DNA from: Myxococcales bacterium
Lineage (GTDB): Bacteria; Myxococcota_A; Polyangia; Polyangiales; Houyiibacteriaceae
Length of the DNA stretch: 34,523 nt
Direction: 5' to 3'
Assembly (NCBI GenBank): GCA_019637115.1
Contig: JAHBWH010000078.1
Span: 1-34,523, forward strand
The notes under the pieces were generated by a model. It made no database searches. It worked only from the letters and a program-made list of their open reading frames with translations, and was not told where the DNA came from. Positions 14,742 to 22,510 of the stretch are shown here, one piece after another. Positions within the stretch are counted from its first letter, which is position 1. Each line of letters begins with the position of its first letter. Both the position numbers and the translations under genes were made by a program.

Positions 14742-16400
14742 ATGCTCGCGCGCGCCCTCCTCGTCTCCCTCGCCTTCCTCCTCGCCTCGATCGGCTCGAG
14801 GGGGTCCGCGCAGACCGTCCGGGACATCGCAAACCGCGGCACGTGCAGCACGGCCGGCATCGAGGGGCTCTCGCGCCAGCTCGCGGAGGCGCAGATGTGC
14901 CTCCGGCCAGGCGCGTTCGTGCGCTTCGCCCCGCACCCGAACATCACCCTCAGCTCGTCGCGGGTGCACCCCTACGCGCAAGCCACCGCCCGCGACGCCC
15001 TCCACCGCGCCGCGCAGCGCGGGCCGCTCCAGGTCAACAGCGCCTTCCGGACGCTCGCCGACCAATACGTCCTCTACCACTCGGGCGGCTGCGGCCTCGC
15101 GGCGCGCCCAGGCCAGAGCAACCACCAGAGCGGCCGCGCGGTCGACCTCCAGAACCACAGCGCGGCGCGCTCGCGCATGGAGGGTCAGGGCTGCGCGTGG
15201 TTCGGCTCTCGCGACCCCGTCCACTTCGACTGCCCCGGTGGCGACCGGCGCTCGGACTCGATCCTCGCCTTCCAGCGCCTGTGGAACACCAACCACCCGG
15301 GCGACCGCATCGCCGAGGACGGCGTCTACGGCCCCGCGACCGAGTCGCGCCTCGGGCGCTCTCCCGCGGGCGGGTTCTCGCGCGGCGCGTGCGACGCCGC
15401 GCCGCCGCCGCCGCCGCCACCCTCGGGCACGACGCGCTTCATCGGCGCGGTCTACGAGGGCAGCGACGCGGCCGCGCGCATCGGCGGCGCGAGCGTCCGC
15501 ATCGTCGAGACCGGCGCGATGCTCACGGCGCGCGCCGACGGCATTTGGGAGGCCACGGTGCCGAGCGGCACGTACACCGTCGAGGCATCGGCGAGCGGCT
15601 TCGTCACGGCTCGCCGCACCTGCGAGGTCTCGGGCGCCGAGACGTGGTGCTCCATCGGTCTCGTCCGCGGCGCGACGAGCGGCACGGCGCGCGGCCAGAT
15701 CTACGAAGACCACGGCGCGCCCGAGACCAGCCCGCCGATCGTGGGCGCACAACTGGTGATCGCCGAGACCGGCGACATGCTCGCCACCGACGACGCGGGC
15801 GCGTGGACGACGAGCCTGCCCCCCGGCACCTACATGCTCACCGCGAGCGCCGAGGGCTTCGCCGCCGCGAGCCGCAGCTGCACCGTCCGCGCGGGCGAGA
15901 CGAGCGACTGCTCGATCGGCCTCGCCGCCGAAGCGCTCGCCGGCGTCATCGACGGGGTGGTCTTCGAGGGGAGCGACACCTCGCTGCGTGTGATCGGCGC
16001 CACCGTCCGCGTCCTCGAGACCGGCGCGTCGTTCACGAGCCGCGAGGGCGACGGCTCCTTCCGCTTCGACGTCGGCGCGGGCACCTACACGCTCGAGGTC
16101 TCGGGCGCGGGGCTCCTGACGGCGACCCGCGAGTGCGACGTCGCGGCCGGCGAGACCACATGGTGCTCCGTGAGCGTCACGCGCGACGGCACCGACGGCG
16201 GGCTCCCGACGGTGCCGGTGGACGGCGACGAGGTCGACCACTCGGACGATCGCGACGAGGATCCGCGCGACGCCGTCGACGGCCGCCCGGGCACCTCGAG
16301 CGCGACGCTCCGCGGCGGGTGCGCCGCTGGCGGCGCGGGAGACGCGGGCTGGGCCCTGCTCGGCCTCGCGCTCCTCCTCGACCGCCGCCGACGCGACTGA
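14742..16400 (+). CDS. Secreted M15-like peptidase with peptidoglycan-binding, three regulatory-like repeats and MYXO-CTERM tail
   Basis: A 552-residue surface protein. After a signal peptide (1-23) comes an M15/VanY-type metallopeptidase domain with zinc ligands H128 and D135 (SNHQSGRAVD) and H161 (DPVHFD), as in D-Ala-D-Ala carboxypeptidases and phage endolysins. A peptidoglycan-binding helix set follows (~171-204, AFQRLWN...DGVYGPAT). A seven-Pro linker (221-227) leads to three ~80-residue carboxypeptidase-regulatory-like domains, each with G-A-x-V/L-R-I/V-x-ETG and GTY. After an acidic linker it ends in a Gly/Cys motif, a hydrophobic helix (WALLGLALLL) and RRRR, a MYXO-CTERM-type sorting tail. 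It probably acts on cell-wall peptides and may be displayed on the outer surface. The 3' end (13 bases with the stop) recurs at 16448-16460. Confidence 0.88.
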   Translation: MLARALLVSLAFLLASIGSRGSAQTVRDIANRGTCSTAGIEGLSRQLAEAQMCLRPGAFVRFAPHPNITLSSSRVHPYAQATARDALHRAAQRGPLQVNSAFRTLADQYVLYHSGGCGLAARPGQSNHQSGRAVDLQNHSAARSRMEGQGCAWFGSRDPVHFDCPGGDRRSDSILAFQRLWNTNHPGDRIAEDGVYGPATESRLGRSPAGGFSRGACDAAPPPPPPPSGTTRFIGAVYEGSDAAARIGGASVRIVETGAMLTARADGIWEATVPSGTYTVEASASGFVTARRTCEVSGAETWCSIGLVRGATSGTARGQIYEDHGAPETSPPIVGAQLVIAETGDMLATDDAGAWTTSLPPGTYMLTASAEGFAAASRSCTVRAGETSDCSIGLAAEALAGVIDGVVFEGSDTSLRVIGATVRVLETGASFTSREGDGSFRFDVGAGTYTLEVSGAGLLTATRECDVAAGETTWCSVSVTRDGTDGGLPTVPVDGDEVDHSDDRDEDPRDAVDGRPGTSSATLRGGCAAGGAGDAGWALLGLALLLDRRRRD

Positions 16401-16609
16401 CTCCGGGAGCCGTGCGGCTGACCTACGAGTTCGAGTCGTCAGGCCAGCGCGACTGACTCCCATCCCGCGCGGCCGACCGACAGGGCGGGGGCTCGAGTCG
16501 CCCCGGCGTCAGACCCTCGCGCGGCCGCTACCCGCGCGGCCCGTCGAGGCCGCGGCTCGAAGTCGCCTGCGCCGGGCGGTGGGTCGCGGAAACCGAACGC
16601 CGTTCCTGC

Positions 16610-16615
16610 TATCGT
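16610..16615 (+). promoter_or_regulatory. TANNNT -10-like box (TATCGT), leaderless-type
   Basis: TATCGT ends eight bases before the ATG at 16624, so the expected +1 is one or two bases before the start codon. No Shine-Dalgarno and no TTGACA-like -35 are visible. Confidence 0.4.
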
Positions 16616-16623
16616 GCGCGCCC

Positions 16624-17613
16624 ATGCGACGAAGTCTCTCGCTCTTGGCCGCGCTCGCCCTCGTCGGGTGCGGTGACGATCGCGACCCCTCGAGCGCGCG
16701 CTGCGCGACGCCCGCCGCCGCGCTCTGCGCCGCGAGCGCGGGGCACTCGGGGGCCGTCACGTTGAGCGGCAGCACGGACGACGCGCCGCGCGACGTGCAG
16801 GGGAGCTGCGGCGGGCGCGGGCGGGAGCTCGTCTTCCACTGGACCGCCCCCTTCGCCGGCCGCTACGTCTTCGACACCGAGGGCTCCGACTTCGACACGG
16901 TGCTCTACGTCCGGGAGAGCTGCGACGGCGCCGAGCTCGGCTGCAACGACGACGTCGGGGGAGGCCCGCTCCACTCGCGCCTCACGCTCGACCTCGAGGC
17001 CTGCCAGAGCGTCGTCGTCTACGTCGACGGGTTCGATCCGAACGACACGGGCGCCGTCCGGCTCTCCGTCACGACCCGCGAGACGGTCTGCGACGACGGC
17101 CTCGACAACGACGGTGACGGCCTCGTCGACTGCGACGACCCGGATTGCGCGCTCGCGTGCGGCCCGGCCGCCACCTGGCCCGACGCCTGGAGCCGCTTCG
17201 AGGAGGCCGCGCTCGCGGAGACCAACCGCTACCGCGCGATGGGCGCGAGCTGCGCTGGCGACACCTTCCCCCCCGCGCCAGCGCTCGAGATGAACGAGAC
17301 GCTCCGGATCGCGGCGCGTTTGCACTCGAGCGACATGGGCGAGCGCCGCTACTTCGAGCACGAGAACCCCGACGGGCTCGATCCCTTCGACCGAATCCGC
17401 GCGATCGGCTTCGAGGGCGCGCAGCCCTGGGGCGAGAACATCGCGGCCGGCCAGCGCACCCCCGAGGAGGTCGTCGCGGGCTGGATGGAGAGCCCCGGCC
17501 ACTGCCGCAACATCATGAACGCGCAGTTCCGCGTCATCGGCCTCGGGTACGCGCGCGTCGACGGCTCACCCTTCGGCCACTACTGGACCCAGAAGTTCGG
17601 CGGCGGCCACTGA
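16624..17613 (+). CDS. CAP-domain (SCP/PR1-like) lipoprotein
   Basis: A 329-residue lipoprotein with signal peptide and lipobox LVGC (C16). Residues ~40-150 form a beta-rich domain like a bacterial pre-peptidase C-terminal domain (FDTVLYVRESCDG...LGCNDD). A Cys/Asp-rich loop (CDDGLDNDGDGLVDCDDPDC, 156-175) follows, of the MopE/EF-hand-like type. The C-terminal CAP domain (~195-329) has LAETNRYR, H233, an acidic E245-H246 pair, the GEN motif (E271) and SPGH (H293). CAP proteins bind lipids, wall components or other ligands, and some act as proteases. It has its own -10 box and is convergent with the HEPN-like gene, which ends 12 bases away. Confidence 0.88.
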   Translation: MRRSLSLLAALALVGCGDDRDPSSARCATPAAALCAASAGHSGAVTLSGSTDDAPRDVQGSCGGRGRELVFHWTAPFAGRYVFDTEGSDFDTVLYVRESCDGAELGCNDDVGGGPLHSRLTLDLEACQSVVVYVDGFDPNDTGAVRLSVTTRETVCDDGLDNDGDGLVDCDDPDCALACGPAATWPDAWSRFEEAALAETNRYRAMGASCAGDTFPPAPALEMNETLRIAARLHSSDMGERRYFEHENPDGLDPFDRIRAIGFEGAQPWGENIAAGQRTPEEVVAGWMESPGHCRNIMNAQFRVIGLGYARVDGSPFGHYWTQKFGGGH

Positions 17614-17625
17614 GCGCCGCGGAAG

Positions 17626-18119
17626 TCACTTCCTCGACTTCACGACCATCGCCAAGAGATAAGCGTCCGCCTCGGCGCTCCCTTTGACGAGCTTCCACGC
17701 CGCCACGGCGTGCCGCGCCCGCGCCACACCCGTGAGCACCTCGCTCCGGGTGGGGGTCTTGGAGAGGTTGTAGTCCGCCTCGTGACGCTCCTCTTGAAGG
17801 TCCACGAAAGCACGAGCTACGGCCGGAATCACCGGGGGATCGCCGAACAACGAGGTCCAAGGGCTCGGTCGCGCGTTGGCGAACGCGTTCGAAGCGATCT
17901 TCATCTGGGAGTGCTCGAAACCTCGGGCGAGCTGCTCCCGCAGAGGCCGATGCGTCGACTTCGTCGAGAGGATCAGGCGACACGCCTCATCAATGAGGAA
18001 TGAAACACTCCGTAGTACGCGGCGGACATCGCGCGACAAAGGCTCGCTTGCTTCGGTCGCTTCGGCTCGCGTCGAGCGAGGTACTCCGCCTGCGCGATCA
18101 GGTCCTGCGCGAGTCCCAT
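17626..18119 (-). pseudogene. HEPN-like protein gene, single-base frameshift
   Basis: Reading from ATG 18119 gives MGLAQDLIAQAEYLARREP, then SLCRAMSAAYYGVFH, and after one more codon pair the frame goes off and soon stops. The downstream frame continues exactly where expected with FLIDEACRLIL and runs to 17626, containing FVDLQEERHEADYNLS. Restoring one T near 18,000 (CATTCC to CATTTCC) gives an uninterrupted 164-residue protein. 'AYYGVFH' and 'RHEADY' are typical of HEPN-type helical RNases and their relatives (the R-H pair here is part of RHxADY). No slippery heptamer is present, so programmed frameshifting is unlikely; it is a decayed gene or a sequence error. It starts three bases after the stop of the 87-residue gene. 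Confidence 0.75.
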
Positions 18120-18122
18120 GAC

Positions 18123-18386
18123 TCAGGCCGCTTCGTCGGTGCTGACGAAGCGGGTATAGGGCCAGCGGTCGACCTCCAGCTGCCGCAGCGCGGCGTGGAC
18201 GGCTTCGACCGCGGTCTCCAGCTCCTTCCCGTCGTGCAGCAAGCCCGGCGGCGCGTCGATCACCAGGGTGACTCGGAGCGCAGGCTCCCCCTCGGCGTCG
18301 GTCATCTCGGTCACCCGGACGTTTCGCACCCAGGAAGGGGTCCGCGCGTGGATTGCCGCGAGCAGCTTCTCGAGGTCGATGCCCAT
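18123..18386 (-). CDS. Small partner protein of the HEPN-like gene (possible antitoxin-like pair)
   Basis: An 87-residue protein: an N-terminal helix (DLEKLLAAIHARTP), a strand with 'VRNVRVTEMTDAEGEPALRV', another helix (LETAVEAVHAALRQL) and a C-terminal 'DRWPYTRFVSTDEA'. The family is not recognised. It lacks the GS..DxD signature of MNT nucleotidyltransferases, the usual HEPN antitoxin partner. The gap to the HEPN-like gene is only three bases, so the two are surely co-transcribed. A TAGCCT -10-like box lies six bases before the ATG. A toxin-antitoxin-like role is inferred from context only. Confidence 0.75.
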   Translation of the reverse strand: MGIDLEKLLAAIHARTPSWVRNVRVTEMTDAEGEPALRVTLVIDAPPGLLHDGKELETAVEAVHAALRQLEVDRWPYTRFVSTDEAA

Positions 18387-18392
18387 CTCTGG

Positions 18393-18398
18393 AGGCTA
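18393..18398 (-). promoter_or_regulatory. TANNNT -10-like box (TAGCCT), leaderless-type
   Basis: TAGCCT on the minus strand ends six bases before the ATG at 18386, putting +1 on the start codon. TCGACG lies 17 bases further upstream (18416-18421), a 4-of-6 match to TTGACA. Confidence 0.4.
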
Positions 18399-18495
18399 CC
18401 GCTCCCACCGATCGACGTCGACCCCGCGGCGAGACTCGCGAATCGCGAATGAGCGGGTGGCGGGCCCGTGGCTGCGAGCGCAAGCTGCCGGCCCC

Positions 18496-19560
18496 GTGAA
18501 GCTCGAGGACCTCGACTACACGCTCCCCGAGGAGCTCATCGCCCAGGCGCCGCTCGCCGAGCGCGACGCGTCACGCCTGCTCGTGCTCGACGCGGGCCAG
18601 ACGCCGCTCGCCGACGCCGCGTTCGTCGACCTGCCCGCGCTGCTCCCGCCGTCGCTCTTCGTCGTCAACGACACGCGGGTGCTCCCCGCGCGCCTGCTCG
18701 GTCAGAAGGCGAGCGGCGGCGCGGTCGAGCTCCTGCTCGTCGAGCGGCTCGCTTCCGAGGACTCGGGTGCGCGTGAGCGCTGGCTGGCGCTCGGCCGCAC
18801 GTCGAAGGGCATGCGCCCTGGCCTCAGGGCGCGCTTCGGCGAGCTCGACGCCGAGCTCCTGGGCAAGCGCGACGAGGGCTACGTCGAGGTCGAGCTCTCG
18901 GTCCAGCAGGGTGACGTCGAGTCCGCGCTCGAACGGGCCGGCCAGATGCCGCTGCCCCCCTACGTGCGGCGGGCGCCCGACGCGAGCGACCGCGAGCGCT
19001 ATCAGACCGTCTTCGCGCGGACGCCGGGCGCGGTCGCCGCGCCCACCGCGAGCCTCCACTTCACGCCGCGGGTGCTCGCGACGCTCGAGGCGGCCGGCCA
19101 CCGCCTCGCGCGCGTCACCCTCCACGTCGGCCCCGGCACCTTCCGCCCGGTGAAGAGCGCGACCCTCGACGAGCACGTCATGCACGAGGAGCGCTGGGAG
19201 GTCAGCCCCGACGCGGCCGACGCCATCGCGCGGGCGAGAGACGAAGGGCGCCCCGTCACTGCCGTGGGCACCACCGTCGTCCGCACGTTGGAGAGCGCTG
19301 CGTCCGAAGGAGGGACCGTCCGCCCCGGGAGTGGGCGGACGAACCTCTTCATCCGTCCCCCGTACCGCGCGAAGGTCGTCGATCACCTCGTGACCAACTT
19401 CCACCTCCCGCGCTCCACCCTGCTGGCGTTGGTCTTCGCGCTCGGGGGAGAGGCGACCGTCCGCGCGGCCTACGCCCACGCCGTCGCCGCCCGCTATCGC
19501 TTCTTCAGCTACGGAGACGCGATGCTCATACGAGGCATACGAGGCATCCGCGCACGCTGA
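18496..19560 (+). CDS. queA: S-adenosylmethionine:tRNA ribosyltransferase-isomerase
   Basis: A 354-residue enzyme of the queuosine pathway. It transfers and isomerises the ribosyl part of S-adenosylmethionine onto preQ1 in position 34 of GUN-anticodon tRNAs, giving epoxyqueuosine; it acts in the cytoplasm. Family landmarks are KLEDLDYTLPEELIAQAP at the N-terminus, FVVNDTRVLPARL, PLPPYV, ERYQTVFA, GAVAAPTASLHFT, THVGPGTF-like (LHVGPGTFRPV), HEERWEV and NLFIRPPY, with TNFHLPRSTLL near the end. The GTG at 18496 is chosen because QueA proteins begin at this motif; no Shine-Dalgarno is visible. The C-terminus carries a small duplication (IRGIRGIR), a tandem 9-base repeat. The next gene, tgt, acts one step earlier in the same pathway. 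Confidence 0.96.
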   Translation: MKLEDLDYTLPEELIAQAPLAERDASRLLVLDAGQTPLADAAFVDLPALLPPSLFVVNDTRVLPARLLGQKASGGAVELLLVERLASEDSGARERWLALGRTSKGMRPGLRARFGELDAELLGKRDEGYVEVELSVQQGDVESALERAGQMPLPPYVRRAPDASDRERYQTVFARTPGAVAAPTASLHFTPRVLATLEAAGHRLARVTLHVGPGTFRPVKSATLDEHVMHEERWEVSPDAADAIARARDEGRPVTAVGTTVVRTLESAASEGGTVRPGSGRTNLFIRPPYRAKVVDHLVTNFHLPRSTLLALVFALGGEATVRAAYAHAVAARYRFFSYGDAMLIRGIRGIRAR

Positions 19561-19693
19561 CCTGTCCCGATCTCGCGCGCGCTGACCTCCCGCATGCGCT
19601 GACCTACCCCCACCTCCTCGCGCCCCTTCGACGCGCCCTCCGTGGAGGCCCAGCCTCGGGCCCCCGACACAACACGCACCTCACGTCGTCACC

Positions 19694-20869
19694 ATGTCGC
19701 TCCCCACCTCCGGCTTCTCCTTCGAGCTCCTCGCGACCAGCGGGTACGCGCGCCGCGCGCGCTTCACGACGCCCCGCGCCATCATCGAGACCCCCACCTT
19801 CATGCCGGTCGGCACGGCGGCCACCGTCAAGAGCCTCTCGCCCGAGGAGGTCGAGGCGACGGGCGCGCGCATCATCCTCGCCAACACCTACCACCTCTGG
19901 CTGCGCCCCGGCTCCGAGCTCATCGCGCGCCGCGGCGGCGTGACCCGCTTCATGGGCTGGCCGCACGCGCTGCTCACCGACAGCGGGGGCTTTCAGGTCT
20001 TCAGCCTCGCGCCGCTCCGCAAGATCGACGAGGACGGCGTCACCTTCCGATCCCACCTCGACGGCGCGCCGCAGCGCATGACGCCCGAGGTCTCGATGAA
20101 GGTGCAGCGCGACCTCGGCTCGGACGTCGCGATGGTCCTCGACGTCTGCCCTCCCGGCGGCGCCGATCGCGCCGAGATCGAGCGCACGATGGCGCTCACC
20201 ACGAAGTGGGCGCGCCGCTCGCTCGCGTGCGAGCCCGCGCCGGGCCAGGCCCGCTTCGGCATCGTGCAGGGCGGCACCTTCGCCGACCTCCGCCGCGCGC
20301 ACCTCGCGGACATCGCCGCGCTCGACGTCGACGGCGTCGCGCTCGGTGGCTTCAGCGTCGGCGAGCCCCTCGACGTGATGTACGCGCTCCTCGACGAGGT
20401 CGCGCACGAGATGCCCACGCACAAGCCCCGCTACCTGATGGGCGTCGGCACGCCTTATGACCTGTTGCACGCCATCGGCGCTGGCGTCGACCTCTTCGAC
20501 TGCGTGCTCCCGACCCGAAACGCGCGCAACGGGCAGGCGCTCACGTGGCACGGGCGGGTGAACCTGCGGCAGTCGCGCCACACGGAGGACGACGCGCCGA
20601 TCTGCGATCGCTGTGGCTGCCCGGCCTGCGCCAAATACTCGCGCGCGTATCTCCGGCACCTCACGCGCGCGAACGAGATCCTCGGTCACCGGCTGCTCAC
20701 GCAGCACAACCTCTGGTTCTACGGAGAGCTCGTCGCCGAGGCGCGTCGCCACGTCGAGGCCGGCGACTACGACGCCTGGGCGCGCGAGACCGCGCGCGCG
20801 ATGCGGGAAGGCGACGAGCTCGGCGCCCCGAACGGCGTCCCCCCCAACCCGCGCCACCAGCGCGCGTGA
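19694..20869 (+). CDS. tgt: Queuine/preQ1 tRNA-guanine transglycosylase
   Basis: A 391-residue enzyme that exchanges guanine-34 of GUN-anticodon tRNAs for preQ1, the step before QueA. Visible family features are LANTYHL, D96 in TDSGGFQVF, D150 in MVLDVCPP (usually FDEC; the residue after Asp is Val here), FGIVQGG, GGFSVGE, MGVGTP and the nucleophile D269 in LFDCVLPTRNARNG. The structural zinc site is C307, C309, C312 and H338. The length is slightly above the usual ~375 because of the Pro/Ala-rich tail. It lies 133 bases downstream of queA, so a shared transcript is likely. That gap contains CGCTGACCT three times (19555, 19580, 19597), starting at queA's stop. Confidence 0.97.
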   Translation: MSLPTSGFSFELLATSGYARRARFTTPRAIIETPTFMPVGTAATVKSLSPEEVEATGARIILANTYHLWLRPGSELIARRGGVTRFMGWPHALLTDSGGFQVFSLAPLRKIDEDGVTFRSHLDGAPQRMTPEVSMKVQRDLGSDVAMVLDVCPPGGADRAEIERTMALTTKWARRSLACEPAPGQARFGIVQGGTFADLRRAHLADIAALDVDGVALGGFSVGEPLDVMYALLDEVAHEMPTHKPRYLMGVGTPYDLLHAIGAGVDLFDCVLPTRNARNGQALTWHGRVNLRQSRHTEDDAPICDRCGCPACAKYSRAYLRHLTRANEILGHRLLTQHNLWFYGELVAEARRHVEAGDYDAWARETARAMREGDELGAPNGVPPNPRHQRA

Positions 20870-20891
20870 GCGCATCGGCGCTCGATTGGGT

Positions 20892-20897
20892 TACGCT
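20892..20897 (+). promoter_or_regulatory. TANNNT -10-like box (TACGCT), leaderless-type
   Basis: TACGCT ends six bases before the ATG at 20904; the expected +1 is exactly the A of the start codon. No Shine-Dalgarno is present. Confidence 0.4.
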
Positions 20898-20903
20898 GTC
20901 GGA

Positions 20904-21416
20904 ATGCGCGCGCTCGTCCTCGCACTCTTCGTCTCCGCGTTCGCCGTGACGGCCGTCGCCGCGCCGACGCCCACGCGGCCACAGCGCGCGACGACCGGCG
21001 AGCTCGCGCCCGACATCGGCGGGCAGCGCGTCAGCGGCAGCGATCCGACCTCGCTCGACGCCCTGCGCGGGCGCGTCGTCGTCGTCGACTTCTGGGCGAC
21101 GTGGTGCGGCCCGTGCGCGCAGATCATGCCCCACCTCGACCGCATGCACCGCGACCATCACGGCAGCGGCCTGAGCGTGCTGGGCGTCACCGACGAGGCC
21201 TCCGCGCTCGTCCGCGCGCACCTCGGCGCGCGCCCCGTCGCGTACACCGTCGTGAGCGACGCCGGGACCACGATGGCGCGCTACGGCGTCCGCGCGGTGC
21301 CGATGCTGGTCGTCATCGATCGGCGGGGGAAGGTGCGCCACATCGAGGAGGGCGCGAGCGCGGCGGGGCTCGCGCGCGTCGAGGCGAGCGTGCGGCAGCT
21401 CCTCGGCGAGCCCTGA
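20904..21416 (+). CDS. Exported TlpA-like thioredoxin-fold protein
   Basis: A 170-residue protein with a signal peptide (MRALVLALFVSAFAVTAVAA) and a thioredoxin fold with the WCGPC active site (C68, C71), a cis-Pro loop (AVPMLVVID) and the 'VVVDFWATWCGPC' strand. It belongs to the TlpA/ResA type and should reduce disulphides in the periplasm or envelope, for example in Cys-rich exported proteins or cytochrome maturation. Several Cys-rich exported proteins are encoded nearby, which is suggestive only. It has its own -10 box and ends four bases from the convergent gene. Confidence 0.9.
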   Translation: MRALVLALFVSAFAVTAVAAPTPTRPQRATTGELAPDIGGQRVSGSDPTSLDALRGRVVVVDFWATWCGPCAQIMPHLDRMHRDHHGSGLSVLGVTDEASALVRAHLGARPVAYTVVSDAGTTMARYGVRAVPMLVVIDRRGKVRHIEEGASAAGLARVEASVRQLLGEP

Positions 21417-21420
21417 CGCC

Positions 21421-22344
21421 TCACGGATCCCAGTCGAAGCCGACGCGGGTCCCGAGCCAGAGCGTGTGATCGGCGGGCTCCCCGCGCGACGGCGGCGTCA
21501 CGCCATAGCCGATCCAGAGCACCCCGTAGGGCTTGAGGCCGGACACACGCGGGGTCGTCAGGCCGTAGCCGATGCCGACGCGGAATCCGTGCCGCGTCGG
21601 GCTGTCGTAGCGCTGCGTCCACGCGAGCTCCAGGTCGACGACGCGGCTCATGTTCGCGAAGCGCACGAGCAGTGGCACCGAGCTCGCGAGGACGCCCTCG
21701 AAGGTCCGCCGACCTTCGGGCGTCTGGGGTAGTCGGCCGTCCACGCCGAGCTCGAAGCCGACCCCGAGCGTCAGCCGCGGACCGAAGCCGCGCCCGAGCA
21801 AGAGGCGCCCGCCTCCCCCGCCGCCGATGCCCACCTCGCCGTCGGTGACGAGCAGCGCGCCGCCGCCGCGTGTCTCGGCGAAGATCACGAAGCGCCCCTC
21901 GTCGCTCTCGATTCCGCGGAACGTGCCGTCCGCTTCGATCCAATACGGACACTCACCCGCGGCGTGCTCGGCCGCCTCGAGGAGAGTCAGCACGCGCTCC
22001 ATGCGGCGCACGCGCTTCACCCGTCGGCTGAGCCCCTCCTGCGCGTAGAGCCCCTCGGAGGCTCCTCCCTCGCGCTCGATCTCCGAGGCGATCCAGAGGC
22101 GCGCGTCCTCGCGAGCCTCCGGCTCGGACCGACAGACGCTCTCCATCACCGCCTCGAGCGCTTGCTCCACCTCGAGCCGGTCGACCACCCAATCGCTCGA
22201 CTCGCGGAACTCCACGGCGCGGTGCAGATCCGCGTAGAGCCCGCGCGCAGCCGGTTGGCTCGGCAGCGGGGAGCAGCCGAGCAGGACGGATGAAACGAGC
22301 ACCACGCCGCCGAGCCTCGCCTTCTGGAGCATCCGCTCTGGCAT
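21421..22344 (-). CDS. Lipoprotein with C-terminal beta-strand-rich (barrel-like) region
   Basis: A 307-residue protein with lipobox VLLGC (C24). The first half is helical (DLHRAVEFRESSDWVVDRLEVEQALEAV; RRVKRVRRMERVLTLLEAAEHAA). The second half alternates short amphipathic strands with Gly-rich turns (GRLLLGRGFGPRLTLGVGFELGVD; LVRFANMSRVVDLELAWTQRY; GFRVGIGYGL; YGVLWIGYGV; LWLGTRVGFDW), like an outer-membrane barrel or a similar sheet. The final aromatic FDWDP fits an envelope protein. Either ATG 22344 or ATG 22332 could start it. The function is unknown. Confidence 0.8.
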   Translation of the reverse strand: MPERMLQKARLGGVVLVSSVLLGCSPLPSQPAARGLYADLHRAVEFRESSDWVVDRLEVEQALEAVMESVCRSEPEAREDARLWIASEIEREGGASEGLYAQEGLSRRVKRVRRMERVLTLLEAAEHAAGECPYWIEADGTFRGIESDEGRFVIFAETRGGGALLVTDGEVGIGGGGGGRLLLGRGFGPRLTLGVGFELGVDGRLPQTPEGRRTFEGVLASSVPLLVRFANMSRVVDLELAWTQRYDSPTRHGFRVGIGYGLTTPRVSGLKPYGVLWIGYGVTPPSRGEPADHTLWLGTRVGFDWDP

Positions 22345-22510
22345 GGGGCGGAATGGTCAGGACGTCGAGCCACGGCGAGGACGGAGCACGCCCCGAGGTG
22401 GGAGACGCCCCTACTCACACGCCCCCAATCGAGAACGCCTCTCGCGCTCGGGCGCCGACGTGCCTGACAGTTGTGTCGCTCGGGATTCGGTGGATTCGGT
22501 GGAGGTGGAT

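Noticed and set aside
17621-17633. Palindrome GGAAGTCACTTCC between the CAP and HEPN-like genes as an operator
   Set aside because: It overlaps the HEPN-like stop between convergent genes, where no promoter is expected.
17995-18010. Programmed -1 frameshift producing the HEPN-like protein
   Set aside because: No X-XXY-YYZ heptamer, internal Shine-Dalgarno or strong stimulatory hairpin at the shift point.
19561-19693. RNA gene or riboswitch between queA and tgt (preQ1-type)
   Set aside because: No preQ1 aptamer-like stem-loop with an A-rich tail is visible; the gap is C-rich with CGCTGACCT repeats only.
20868-20883. Hairpin GAGCGC-ATCG-GCGCTC at the tgt stop as a terminator
   Set aside because: Six-base stem without a T-run and overlapping the likely promoter of the next gene; too weak in this GC-rich background.
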